Below, piece after piece: positions 8,095 through 14,507 of a stretch of 19,638 bases of DNA; within the stretch, counting starts at the first letter, position 1, and the number at the start of each line of letters is the position of its first letter. The notes beneath the pieces are model-generated. The model was not told where the DNA came from. It was given only the letters and a program-made list of their open reading frames with translations, and ran no database searches. The translations under genes were made by a program, and so were the position numbers. Origin of the DNA: CAYLHS01 sp964383535 (lineage in GTDB: Bacteria > Actinomycetota > Acidimicrobiia > Spongiisociales > UBA4744); assembly GCA_964383535.1 (NCBI GenBank), contig CAYLHS010000041.1, positions 1 to 19,638 of the forward strand, read 5' to 3'.

Positions 8095-9618
8095 CTAATG
8101 GCGGAAGTGGCGCATGCCGGTGAACACCAACACCATCTCGTGTTCGTTGGCCGCGTCGATCACCTCTCGGTCGCGTATGGAGCCGCCGGTCTCGACGAGT
8201 GCGACGACGCCGGCACCGGCGAGCGTATCGAGACCGTCCCTGAATGGGAGCAACGCCTCGCTGGCGGCGACCGCACCCGAGATCCGGCCACCCGCCTGGT
8301 CGACCGCGCGAGCGGCTGCGCCGACCCTGCTCTGATCGCCGACCCCGATGCCGATCGCGGCGCGATCCTGGACGATCACGACGCTGTTCGATTTGCAGTG
8401 GGCACCCACGATCCAGGCGAGACGAAGCTCGGCAAGCTGTGCGTTGGTTGGCTGTGCATCTGACACGACCGTCCAGTCGCCGATGGTGCGTGGATCGGTC
8501 TCCTGAACGAGTACACCGCCGTCGATCGGGCGCACATCCAGCGCTCGCAATGCCGGAGGTGGCGCGACCAGGACCCGCAGGTTCTTTTTCGTCGCGAGGA
8601 CGGCTGCCGCCTCGTCGGTGATCGCCGGACACACCACCACCTCGAGGAACATTGCCGCCATCTCACGGGCGGTTGGCTCATCGAGCGTGTTGTTGACGGC
8701 AACAACCCCACCGAATGCGGAGAGGGGATCGCAGTCCCTTGCAGCGATGAAGGCGTCCGCCACCGACGGACGCTCAGCGACTCCGCAGGGGTTCAAGTGC
8801 TTCACGACGACACAACCGGGGTGTCCGATGTCGTTGGCGAGTCGCCATGTCGCCTCGGCATCGGCGATGTTGTTGAACGACATTGCCTTGCCCTGTATCT
8901 GGTGGGCGTCGAAGACCCATCCGGTGTCCTCGGCCGCTCGATAGAGAGCTGCCCGCTGATGAGGGTTCTCCCCGTAGCGCAGATCTCGGTCACGGTCGTA
9001 CGCGAACAGGAGGTGCGCGCTGAGGGGTTCGTCCTCGAAACCGGCGAGCCATGCGTGGATGAGTGCGTCGTAGCGGCCGGTGTGGGCGAACGCCGCCGTT
9101 GCGAGACGCCGGCGCTCTTCGAGTGTCGTCCCGCCCTGCTCGAGCGCGGCGATGATCATCGGGTAGTCATCGGGATTGGTGACGACAGCGACTCTGGCAT
9201 GGTTCTTGGCGGCGGCCCTGATCATCGCCGGTCCACCGATGTCGATCTGTTCGACGATGTCTGAGCAGTCGGCCCCCGACGCGACCGTCTCGGCGAACGG
9301 GTAGAGGTTGCAGACGACGAGGTCGATCGGTTCGATGCCGTTCGCTTCGAGGTCTCGGACATGGTCCGGGTTGGAGGTGTCGGCGAGGATGCCGCCGTGG
9401 ATCCTGGGGTGGAGGGTCTTGACGCGTCCGTCGAGCATTTCGGGTGAGCCCGTTTCCTCGGCGACGGAGGTTGTCGGCACACCCAGGTCGGTGAGGGCGC
9501 GACGGGTCCCTCCGGAGGCGAGGATCTCCACGCCGGCTGCCACGAGTGCGGGTCCGAGCGTATCCAGGTCCCGTTTGTCAGAGACCGAGATCAGGGCACG
9601 TGCGATGGGAATCTTCAT
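8095..9618 (-). CDS. purH: Bifunctional AICAR transformylase / IMP cyclohydrolase
   Basis: Catalyses the last two purine steps: formyl transfer from 10-formyl-THF to AICAR, then closure to IMP. It has 507 residues. The N-terminal cyclohydrolase domain (about 1-195) carries ALISVSDK, SGGTRRAL, DGRVKTLHPRIHGG and NLYPF. The C-terminal transformylase carries RYGENPHQRAALY and the catalytic VVKHLNPCG with Lys273 and His274. The C-terminus FTGMRHFRH is typical of an intact family member. The ATG overlaps the TGA of purN, so the two are co-translated. The pair lies opposite to the main cluster and converges on purM. Confidence 0.97.
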   Translation of the reverse strand: MKIPIARALISVSDKRDLDTLGPALVAAGVEILASGGTRRALTDLGVPTTSVAEETGSPEMLDGRVKTLHPRIHGGILADTSNPDHVRDLEANGIEPIDLVVCNLYPFAETVASGADCSDIVEQIDIGGPAMIRAAAKNHARVAVVTNPDDYPMIIAALEQGGTTLEERRRLATAAFAHTGRYDALIHAWLAGFEDEPLSAHLLFAYDRDRDLRYGENPHQRAALYRAAEDTGWVFDAHQIQGKAMSFNNIADAEATWRLANDIGHPGCVVVKHLNPCGVAERPSVADAFIAARDCDPLSAFGGVVAVNNTLDEPTAREMAAMFLEVVVCPAITDEAAAVLATKKNLRVLVAPPPALRALDVRPIDGGVLVQETDPRTIGDWTVVSDAQPTNAQLAELRLAWIVGAHCKSNSVVIVQDRAAIGIGVGDQSRVGAAARAVDQAGGRISGAVAASEALLPFRDGLDTLAGAGVVALVETGGSIRDREVIDAANEHEMVLVFTGMRHFRH

Positions 9619-10184
9619 ATCTCAGCGGTGATGCGGCCCGCGGCGAGCGCGTCGACGATCCTAGGCAAGAGGTCGTGTTCCTGTATCTGAATCCTCGCGT
9701 GCAGTGAATCGACGGTGTCACCGGGGAGGATCGGGACCTCTCGCTGAGCGATGATCGGGCCGGCGTCGACGGCTTCGACGACGAAGTGGACCGTGACACC
9801 TGTTCGATCGACCCCGGCCGCGAGAGCGGCTTCGACCGCGTGGGCACCGGGGAAGCTGGGCAGTAGGGATGGGTGGATGTTGACGATCCGCCCCGCGAAA
9901 CGGTCGATCGCCTCGGCCGAGAGGATGCGCATGAACCCTGCGAGCACCACCCAATCGCATCCGGCGATCCGGTCGCAGACCTCGGTGGTGAAGGCTTTCC
10001 TGTCGCCGGTCCACGGAACGACGGCCGACGGCACACCGTACTGGTCAGCCCACTGGAGGCCGTCGGCGGGCCTGTCTGCGATGACGATCGACACCTCGTA
10101 TGCGGTGTCGTGGGAGTGCTGATACTCGAGAATCCGCCGAAGGTTCGAACCGGTCCCCGAGATCAGTACTGCGATCGGTGCCAC
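9615..10184 (-). CDS. purN: GAR transformylase (10-formyl-THF dependent)
   Basis: Purine step 3: transfers a formyl group from 10-formyl-THF to GAR. The product has 189 residues. It begins MAPIAVLISGTGSNLRR, the GSGSNL-type phosphate site. NIHPSLLPSFPGAHA holds the catalytic Asn and His, and TVHFVVEAVDAGPIIAQ holds the conserved Asp. The frame is open to an ATG at 10259 and has an internal ATG at 10202, but the GTG at 10184 gives the family's usual N-terminus. It also sits 7 bases after a TAACCT box with no ribosome site, as expected for a leaderless start. Its TGA overlaps the purH ATG. Confidence 0.94.
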   Translation of the reverse strand: MAPIAVLISGTGSNLRRILEYQHSHDTAYEVSIVIADRPADGLQWADQYGVPSAVVPWTGDRKAFTTEVCDRIAGCDWVVLAGFMRILSAEAIDRFAGRIVNIHPSLLPSFPGAHAVEAALAAGVDRTGVTVHFVVEAVDAGPIIAQREVPILPGDTVDSLHARIQIQEHDLLPRIVDALAAGRITAEI

Positions 10185-10191
10185 GGCGGGC

Positions 10192-10197
10192 AGGTTA
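10192..10197 (-). promoter_or_regulatory. Possible -10 box for leaderless purN-purH
   Basis: On the minus strand TAACCT fits TANNNT and ends 7 bases before the purN GTG at 10184. Transcription would then start at the first base of the start codon. No ribosome-binding sequence is present before the GTG. The site lies downstream of the MarR remnant's stop on the same strand. Confidence 0.45.
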
Positions 10198-10230
10198 CCC
10201 ATCCTGCGAGCCCGTCCAAGGTCGACGTGA

Positions 10231-10422
10231 TCAGCCGACCGGGTCGGCGGATGCGCCATGGATGCGTTCGAGCGCTTCGCAGATCACCCGGGCTTCTTCT
10301 TCCGAGATGCGGCTGGAGAAGTGCCGCTCGATGCTCGACAGATGGAAGTCTGCGGCCTTCTTGAAGACAGCAGCTCCGGTCTCGGTGAGCCTGATGCGGG
10401 TGGCCCGCCGATCCTCGGGATC
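10231..10422 (-). pseudogene. MarR-family regulator remnant (C-terminal part only)
   Basis: Translating the minus strand gives 63 residues beginning DPEDRRATRIRLTETG and ending at a TGA. This matches the wing end and dimerisation helices of MarR regulators, whose hallmark is a DPxDRRAxxVxLTxxG motif. The helix-turn-helix half that should come first is missing. Upstream in the same frame lies only unrelated sequence (HRTAPLSRA), then the VOC gene on the other strand. There is no ATG, GTG or TTG at a sensible place. I read it as a 5'-truncated remnant, possibly cut when the VOC gene arrived. The gap lies upstream of the purN promoter on the same strand. Confidence 0.65.
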
Positions 10423-10442
10423 GGCTCGGGAGAGGGGAGCGG

Positions 10443-10448
10443 TACGAT
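10443..10448 (+). promoter_or_regulatory. Possible -10 box for leaderless VOC gene
   Basis: TACGAT fits TANNNT and ends 6 bases before the ATG at 10455, so the transcript would start at the ATG. There is no clear -35 element. The box lies at the broken end of the MarR remnant. Confidence 0.5.
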
Positions 10449-10454
10449 GCCTCC

Positions 10455-10811
10455 ATGCTGAAGGTCGGGTCGATAGTGATTCGCGTCGACGACCTGGAGC
10501 GACAGAAGTCGTTCTGGACGGCGGCGCTCGACTACGTCGCCCGTGAAGGTGACGACGACGACTTCGCGTTGCTCCATCCGAAGGACGGTGTCGGTCCGAA
10601 CGTGTCGCTCGATCGTCAGTACTCGACGGTCCACCTTCCCCCTCGAGTCCACCTGGACCTCTATGCCGAGAACCAGGCGGCAGAGGTACAGCGTCTCATC
10701 GCACTCGGCGCTACCGAGATTCAGTGGGACAAGCGGCCGGCGCATGCCGACTACGTCATCCTTGCCGACCCGGAAGGCAATCGATTCTGTGTGGTCGACG
10801 CGAGCCGCTGA
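10455..10811 (+). CDS. VOC/glyoxalase-like family protein
   Basis: A 118-residue protein of the vicinal oxygen chelate fold, which often binds a metal or small hydrophobic ligand. It shows the paired beta-alpha-beta-beta-beta pattern: VGSIVIRVDDLERQKSFWTAALDY at the N-terminus and VHLDLYAENQAAEVQRLIALGAT in the second half. It ends in the typical VILADPEGNRFCVVD. It most resembles the glyoxalase-like subgroup common in actinobacteria. The substrate cannot be told from sequence; glyoxalase, bleomycin-binding and dioxygenase proteins share this fold. It is monocistronic, and its TGA directly abuts the stop codon of the opposing bioY. Confidence 0.85.
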   Translation: MLKVGSIVIRVDDLERQKSFWTAALDYVAREGDDDDFALLHPKDGVGPNVSLDRQYSTVHLPPRVHLDLYAENQAAEVQRLIALGATEIQWDKRPAHADYVILADPEGNRFCVVDASR

Positions 10812-11348
10812 TCACCGAACAGGCAGAAGTCCGGCCAGTGCCGCCTTGATCGCATCCCCGACGAGAAAAGGGGCCACCCCCAGCGTGACGGCTTCCAGCA
10901 CACCGACTCCGAGCGCGTGGGCCAGCCATGCGACCCCAAACAGGTAGACCACGATCGTGCCGGCTATCGCCCCCACCAGGCCGGCACCGCGGAACCGAAC
11001 CCTGCGAGCCACGAACCCGGCGATCGCCGCCGCCGCCACGAACCCGACGAGATACCCGAGGGTCGGTCCCGTCGCGTATGACCATCCTCCGTTCGCGCCC
11101 TGAAAGACTGGGAGCCCTACCGTTCCTGCTGCCACGTACAGCAGCTGGCTCGCCGTCCCTCTCCTCCAACCGAGCACCAGTCCCGATGCCAGCACCGCGA
11201 ATGTCTGACCGGTGAATGGAACGGGGGTGAACCACAGCGGAACACGCACCTGGGCAAGGACGGCGGTGAGTGCCGCGAAGGTGACGACCAGCAGCACGGA
11301 GATCATCCGGCTCCGTGGCAATATGCGGGTGGCAGCGAGCGTCGACAC
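10812..11348 (-). CDS. bioY: Biotin transporter BioY (ECF S-component)
   Basis: Membrane S-component that binds biotin for an ECF-type importer. It has 178 residues and about six hydrophobic segments. Family landmarks are VRVPLWFTPVPFTGQTFAVLASG, LGWRRGTASQLLYVAAGTVGLPVF, the GGWSYATGPTLGYLVGF segment and a C-terminal VAPFLVGDAIKAALAG. The frame is open nine codons further to a GTG at 11375, but GTG 11348 has GGAGG six bases upstream (11355-11359), so it is preferred. No EcfA or EcfT partner lies in the window, so it either works alone or shares a module encoded elsewhere. It is divergent from the lipoprotein gene at 11409. Confidence 0.9.
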   Translation of the reverse strand: MSTLAATRILPRSRMISVLLVVTFAALTAVLAQVRVPLWFTPVPFTGQTFAVLASGLVLGWRRGTASQLLYVAAGTVGLPVFQGANGGWSYATGPTLGYLVGFVAAAAIAGFVARRVRFRGAGLVGAIAGTIVVYLFGVAWLAHALGVGVLEAVTLGVAPFLVGDAIKAALAGLLPVR

Positions 11349-11353
11349 GACGG

Positions 11354-11359
11354 ACCTCC
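11354..11359 (-). promoter_or_regulatory. Shine-Dalgarno site deciding the bioY start
   Basis: GGAGGT on the minus strand lies 6 bases (5 counted from its last base) before the GTG at 11348. It is one of only two clear ribosome sites in the window, and it favours this start over the GTG at 11375, which has none. Confidence 0.6.
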
Positions 11360-11397
11360 GGGTTCGGCGACGCACGATCCGACCCCGATACGACGAA

Positions 11398-11402
11398 AGA
11401 GG
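11398..11402 (+). promoter_or_regulatory. Shine-Dalgarno site for the lipoprotein gene
   Basis: AGAGG lies 6 bases upstream of the GTG at 11409. This supports that start and implies a transcript with a leader, unlike several neighbouring genes. Confidence 0.5.
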
Positions 11403-11408
11403 TTACGA

Positions 11409-12575
11409 GTGAGGGCGGTCACCACGGCAGCGGCGATCGCGCTGATCATCACCGCGTGTACCGGTTCACCGTCGCCGAGCACGACCACGACAACGGGTTC
11501 CACTCTCCCGGCGAGCACGACGACGACAGAACCTCCCCTCGAGACCGGCCCTGGCGTCGTCGGCACAACTGTCCATATCGGCGCGTTTCTGCCGTTGAGC
11601 GGACCTCTGGAGTCGATCGGGGAGTCGGTGCTCGCAGGGCACATGGCCTACTGGGACTACGTCAACGACGATCTCGGCGGGGTCGCGGGGCAGTTCACCG
11701 TCGCTGTCGAGCCGATCGATACCGCATACGATCCCGATGTCGCCGCCGAAGAGTTCGACTCGCACCGCAACGACCTCCTTGCGATCTCGTCATCGCTGGG
11801 GAGTCCCGTCACCGCGGTCCTCCTCGACGCGGGGTCGGCGATGCCGATCATGGTGGGCTCTGAGGCGTCCATGTGGGCCGACCGGAACAACGCCGTGTTC
11901 GACCTGGCGATTCCCACCTACCGCGCGCAGATCCAGACGATCGCTGCGCGCATCACCGGGTCCAGCATCGGGTTCATTGCTCCGAACGGTGAGTACGGGG
12001 ACGACTGTCTCGCCGGTGCCGACGCTGCCCCCGCTGTCGTCGAGCGGTATACGCCGGGTACGACCGACTTCGAGGCAGCGGTGAACCTCCTCCAAGGGGT
12101 GGACGTGCTGGTCGCCTGTGTGACGAGCACGGACCTCGGCCGGATCATCGCGACCTGGGATCTGCTCGGGAACCGTCCACCGATCTACGCGACGTCACCT
12201 TCGTTCGATCCGTCTCTGTTCGGTGTGCTGGAGTCGGTACCAGAAGGCCTGTTCGTTGCAGGTGCTCCGCCCCCGTACGAGAGCGACGAGCCCGGTATGA
12301 CGCTCTTCCGGAGCGTGATGGGTGACGCAACGGTCGATGTGTGGACGTTCCTCGGCTACACACAGGCGGCAACGGCGCACTTGTTGCTCGAGCAGGCGAT
12401 TGGCGATCATGCGCTCACGTGGGGCGGCGTGCTCGCCGCCAGATCGGAACTAGGGGACGTCGACTTCGGGTTCGGATGGGGACCATCCCAATTCGAGGGG
12501 ACCCGTCCTGTCGTGCCCGTAACGATTCAGATCCCGGATGCCGATGCCCTGTTCGGCCTTCAGCCCACCGACTAG
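11409..12575 (+). CDS. Substrate-binding lipoprotein, periplasmic-binding-protein type 1
   Basis: A 388-residue exported protein. The signal peptide ends in the lipobox ITAC, so Cys17 would be lipidated and the protein tethered outside the membrane. A Ser/Thr/Pro-rich spacer (about 18-50) follows. The binding domain then begins VHIGAFLPLSGPLESIGESVLAG, the opening of branched-chain amino acid ABC binding proteins (Peripla_BP_6/LivK type), with GFIAPNGEYGDDCLAGA in the middle. Cys200 and Cys237 could form a disulfide. No permease or ATPase genes adjoin it, so it may serve a distant ABC system or be a sensor. The ligand is unknown. The start is GTG with AGAGG upstream. Confidence 0.85.
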   Translation: MRAVTTAAAIALIITACTGSPSPSTTTTTGSTLPASTTTTEPPLETGPGVVGTTVHIGAFLPLSGPLESIGESVLAGHMAYWDYVNDDLGGVAGQFTVAVEPIDTAYDPDVAAEEFDSHRNDLLAISSSLGSPVTAVLLDAGSAMPIMVGSEASMWADRNNAVFDLAIPTYRAQIQTIAARITGSSIGFIAPNGEYGDDCLAGADAAPAVVERYTPGTTDFEAAVNLLQGVDVLVACVTSTDLGRIIATWDLLGNRPPIYATSPSFDPSLFGVLESVPEGLFVAGAPPPYESDEPGMTLFRSVMGDATVDVWTFLGYTQAATAHLLLEQAIGDHALTWGGVLAARSELGDVDFGFGWGPSQFEGTRPVVPVTIQIPDADALFGLQPTD

Positions 12576-12578
12576 ATC

Positions 12579-12593
12579 ACCACTCAGGGTGGT
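12579..12593 (+). terminator. Weak hairpin after the lipoprotein gene
   Basis: Four bases past the stop, ACCAC and GTGGT can pair around a 5-base loop. There is no T tract and the stem is short, so terminator function is doubtful. Confidence 0.2.
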
Positions 12594-12617
12594 CGTCGGT
12601 GCTGCCGATACATCGGC

Positions 12618-13139
12618 ATGCAGGCAGTGGTGCTGGCACTGGTCCTCTCGCTGACGACTCCAACGGTTCAGCCGTCAGTCGACGTGCCGGTTCGGGCGAG
12701 GGTCGACTCCGTCACACAGCGGCTCGGGATCGTCACGGGCCAAATCGAGATCCCGGCGATCGGGGTGGACGAGGCGATTCGTGAGGGTGTCGATCTGTCG
12801 GTGATCGACCAGGGCGTCGCTCACTGGTCGGGAACCGCCGACCCTGGCGGCGCAGGAAACATGGTGCTCGCGGGACACCGAACCATTCACACGGCGCCGT
12901 TTCGCAACCTCGACCTGCTCGAGCCAGGCGACGAGATCCGTGTGAGTCGCGCCGACGGTGTCGTGGCGACCTACCGGGTGGTCGAGACGCTGATCGTCTC
13001 GCCGCAGGACACCTGGATCGTCGATCCGACGGACACTCCAATGCTGACCCTGTTCGCGTGCCACCCGAAAGGCTCCGCGAAGCAACGCATCGTGGTTCGT
13101 GCCGAGTTGGTGGATGCCCCGGTTGTGATGTTCCCCTAG
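12618..13139 (+). CDS. Sortase, class E-like
   Basis: A 173-residue transpeptidase-like protein with one N-terminal hydrophobic segment (about 2-15) acting as signal or anchor. Sortase residues are in place: His87 in MVLAGHRTIH, Cys148 in TLFACHP and Arg157 in KQRIVV. GHRTxHxAPFxxLDxLxPGD is typical of class E enzymes of actinobacteria. The box before the cysteine is TLFAC rather than the common TLxTC. No protein with an LPxTG- or LAxTG-type tail is encoded in the window, so its substrate lies elsewhere. The ATG at 12618 has no clear ribosome site. It is 42 bases after the lipoprotein gene and could be co-transcribed with it. Confidence 0.87.
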   Translation: MQAVVLALVLSLTTPTVQPSVDVPVRARVDSVTQRLGIVTGQIEIPAIGVDEAIREGVDLSVIDQGVAHWSGTADPGGAGNMVLAGHRTIHTAPFRNLDLLEPGDEIRVSRADGVVATYRVVETLIVSPQDTWIVDPTDTPMLTLFACHPKGSAKQRIVVRAELVDAPVVMFP

Positions 13140-13156
13140 GGCGAGCTTCGCTCGCC
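13140..13156 (+). terminator. Hairpin directly after the sortase stop
   Basis: A perfect 7-bp GC-rich stem with a TTC loop begins one base after the TAG. It has no T tract, which is common in high-GC actinobacteria. It may be a terminator or simply the first unit of the repeat cluster. Confidence 0.4.
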
Positions 13157-13263
13157 GGTTGGTCCCCAGGAGCCCGAAGGGCGACGTTGGGGCAAAGCAC
13201 CGCAGCCGGAGGCCGGGGTAGGGGGGTGTTGAACCAACAACGTTGCCGAGAACGGCCCCCTCC

Positions 13264-13287
13264 GGCGTCAAGCATCAGCTTGACGCC
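13264..13287 (+). repeat. Perfect 10-bp inverted repeat
   Basis: GGCGTCAAGC at 13264-13273 and GCTTGACGCC at 13278-13287 are exact reverse complements around an ATCA loop. It could be a hairpin or a protein-binding site. It lies in the middle of the repeat-rich intergenic region. Confidence 0.75.
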
Positions 13288-13300
13288 ACCTCCCCCAGCA

Positions 13301-13328
13301 CTCGCTTCGCTCGCGAGGGGAGGAAACG
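13301..13328 (+). repeat. 28-base direct repeat, copy 1
   Basis: This copy differs from the one at 13376-13403 by a single base (T versus C at the seventh position). It contains an internal palindrome, CTCGCGAG, and on the minus strand GCGAAGC. It ends in GGGGAGGAAACG. Confidence 0.8.
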
Positions 13329-13375
13329 GTGTGTTGGTCCGCTCCGTCCTCGGCCTTTGGTCAACTTCCACAACC

Positions 13376-13403
13376 CTCGCTCCGCTCGCGAGGGGAGGAA
13401 ACG
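13376..13403 (+). repeat. 28-base direct repeat, copy 2
   Basis: Second copy, starting 75 bases after the first. CCCTCGC (13374-13380) and GCGAGGG (13388-13394) can pair, so the unit also folds. Its end lies about 30 bases before the proposed -10 box of the protease gene. Confidence 0.8.
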
Positions 13404-13432
13404 ACGCTGCGAACGAAGTCCGCAGCGCCCGG

Positions 13433-13438
13433 TACCAT
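13433..13438 (+). promoter_or_regulatory. Possible -10 box for the PDZ protease gene
   Basis: TACCAT fits TANNNT and ends 8 bases before the ATG at 13447. The transcript would start within a base or two of the start codon. No ribosome site is seen. Confidence 0.4.
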
Positions 13439-13446
13439 TCCGGTCG

Positions 13447-14469
13447 ATGGGTGAACGGAAGCGTCCACGTTGGCCGTATGTGGCCGTTGGCGTCCTGGTT
13501 GCGATGCTCGTGCTCGCGATCGTGGCATGGAACATCACGCTGCCCTACGTCGTGTGGTCGCCGGGCCCGGTGCCTGAAATCGTCAGTCTGATCACGGTGG
13601 ACGGGGCGGAGACCTACCCGGTGAAGGGCAATCTGTACATGCTCACCGTGTCCCAGCAGGACGTGAACCCCTACGAGTTGCTCGCCGCGTGGGCGGACCC
13701 CACCGTCGACGTCCTCGATAGGGCAGCGGTGCGTCCCGTGGGTCAATCCCCGGAGGAGTACCAACGGGTTGCCCAGAACGACATGATCGAGTCGAAGGAC
13801 ACCGCCGTGTACGTGGCACTTTCGCATCTCGGATACGACGTGACCTACGAAGGGGAGGGTGTGGAGGTCGCGACCGTGTTGGAGAACACGCCCGCGGCAA
13901 GCGTGCTTCAGGTCGGTGACGTGATCACTGCGATCGACGGGGAGCCGGTGTCCCTCGCAACGGACGCCGTGGCGGACATCCAGGCGCACGCAATCGGCGA
14001 CACCATCACCTTGACGATTCAGCGGGGCGATCAGACCATCGACGCGCCGGTGACGCTCGTTCCGAACACCCAGGACGAGACTCGTCCGATGGTCGGGTTC
14101 GGTGCCGCCACCTACAACCTGCGGTACGTGTTTCCCATCGACGTGGAGATCGACTCGACGAACATCGGTGGGCCGTCGGCAGGGATGATGTACACGCTGG
14201 CGGTCATCGACGTGCTGACTCCGGACGACATCACGAAGGGTCATCGGATTGCGGGAACGGGCACGATCTCGTCTGATGGGTCGGTTGGTGCGATCGGCGG
14301 AGTCCGCCAGAAGGTCGAGGGTGCAGCGGCGGCAGGTGCCGAGTACATCCTCGTCCCCAGGGACAACTACGAGGACGCGTTGACGGCCGATGTGTCCGGG
14401 GTGCAGATCGTCTCGGTGACCACCATTGACGACGCCCTCTCGTTCCTCGCGAGTCTGCCCGACTCGTAA
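13447..14469 (+). CDS. Membrane-anchored PDZ and Lon-like (S16) serine protease
   Basis: A 340-residue protein of the YlbL type. It has one N-terminal membrane segment (about 11-30), so the rest faces outside. A PDZ domain follows (about 125-205, with VLENTPAASVLQVGDVITAIDG), then an S16 Lon-type protease domain lacking the AAA ATPase. The catalytic pair is Ser244 in NIGGPSAGMM and Lys289 in GGVRQKVEGA. The frame is open to 13243, but that part runs through intergenic repeats; the ATG at 13447 gives a normal short cytoplasmic tail before the membrane helix. In Bacillus, YlbL is tied to the DNA-damage response; the role here is unknown. The next gene begins 38 bases on. Confidence 0.9.
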   Translation: MGERKRPRWPYVAVGVLVAMLVLAIVAWNITLPYVVWSPGPVPEIVSLITVDGAETYPVKGNLYMLTVSQQDVNPYELLAAWADPTVDVLDRAAVRPVGQSPEEYQRVAQNDMIESKDTAVYVALSHLGYDVTYEGEGVEVATVLENTPAASVLQVGDVITAIDGEPVSLATDAVADIQAHAIGDTITLTIQRGDQTIDAPVTLVPNTQDETRPMVGFGAATYNLRYVFPIDVEIDSTNIGGPSAGMMYTLAVIDVLTPDDITKGHRIAGTGTISSDGSVGAIGGVRQKVEGAAAAGAEYILVPRDNYEDALTADVSGVQIVSVTTIDDALSFLASLPDS

Positions 14470-14495
14470 AGCGCGTTTCCTCGGGCGCCGCGCGG

Positions 14496-14501
14496 TATCG
14501 T
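14496..14501 (+). promoter_or_regulatory. Possible -10 box for the leaderless DivIVA-like gene
   Basis: TATCGT fits TANNNT and ends 6 bases before the ATG at 14508, the spacing of a leaderless start. There is no ribosome site between them. Confidence 0.5.
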
Positions 14502-14507
14502 GGCTTC

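Larger units (their letters stand above)
13140..13446 (+). repeat. Gene-free, hairpin- and repeat-rich intergenic region
   Basis: This 307-base stretch separates the sortase and protease genes. It holds small perfect stems with three-base loops: GGCGAGC-TTC-GCTCGCC (13140-13156), GCCC-GAA-GGGC (13172-13182) and GCC-GGA-GGC (13205-13213). It also holds a 10-bp stem with ATCA loop (13264-13287), two 28-base direct repeats (13301-13328, 13376-13403) and a 10-bp stem with one mismatch and GAA loop (13405-13427). No coding signal is seen; the frame running through it into the protease gene is low-complexity. It resembles REP/BIME-type extragenic repeats. The first hairpin may also end the sortase transcript, though no T tract follows. 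Confidence 0.7.

Noticed and set aside
10185..10259. Longer purN start at 10259 or 10202
   Set aside because: PurN proteins begin just before the AVLISGxGSNL strand; the GTG at 10184 fits this and the TAACCT box.
13243..13446. N-terminal extension of the PDZ protease to 13243
   Set aside because: The extra 68 residues would be read from the hairpin and direct-repeat DNA and have no family similarity; the ATG at 13447 has a -10 box at the right distance.
13140..13446. A CRISPR array in the repeat-rich gap
   Set aside because: Only two 28-base repeats are present, the 47-base stretch between them is a single interval, and no cas genes are nearby.
12733..14244. 503-codon minus-strand open frame across the sortase and protease genes
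   Set aside because: It runs through two well-supported genes and the repeat region; its low-complexity Arg/His/Pro-rich product matches nothing recognisable.
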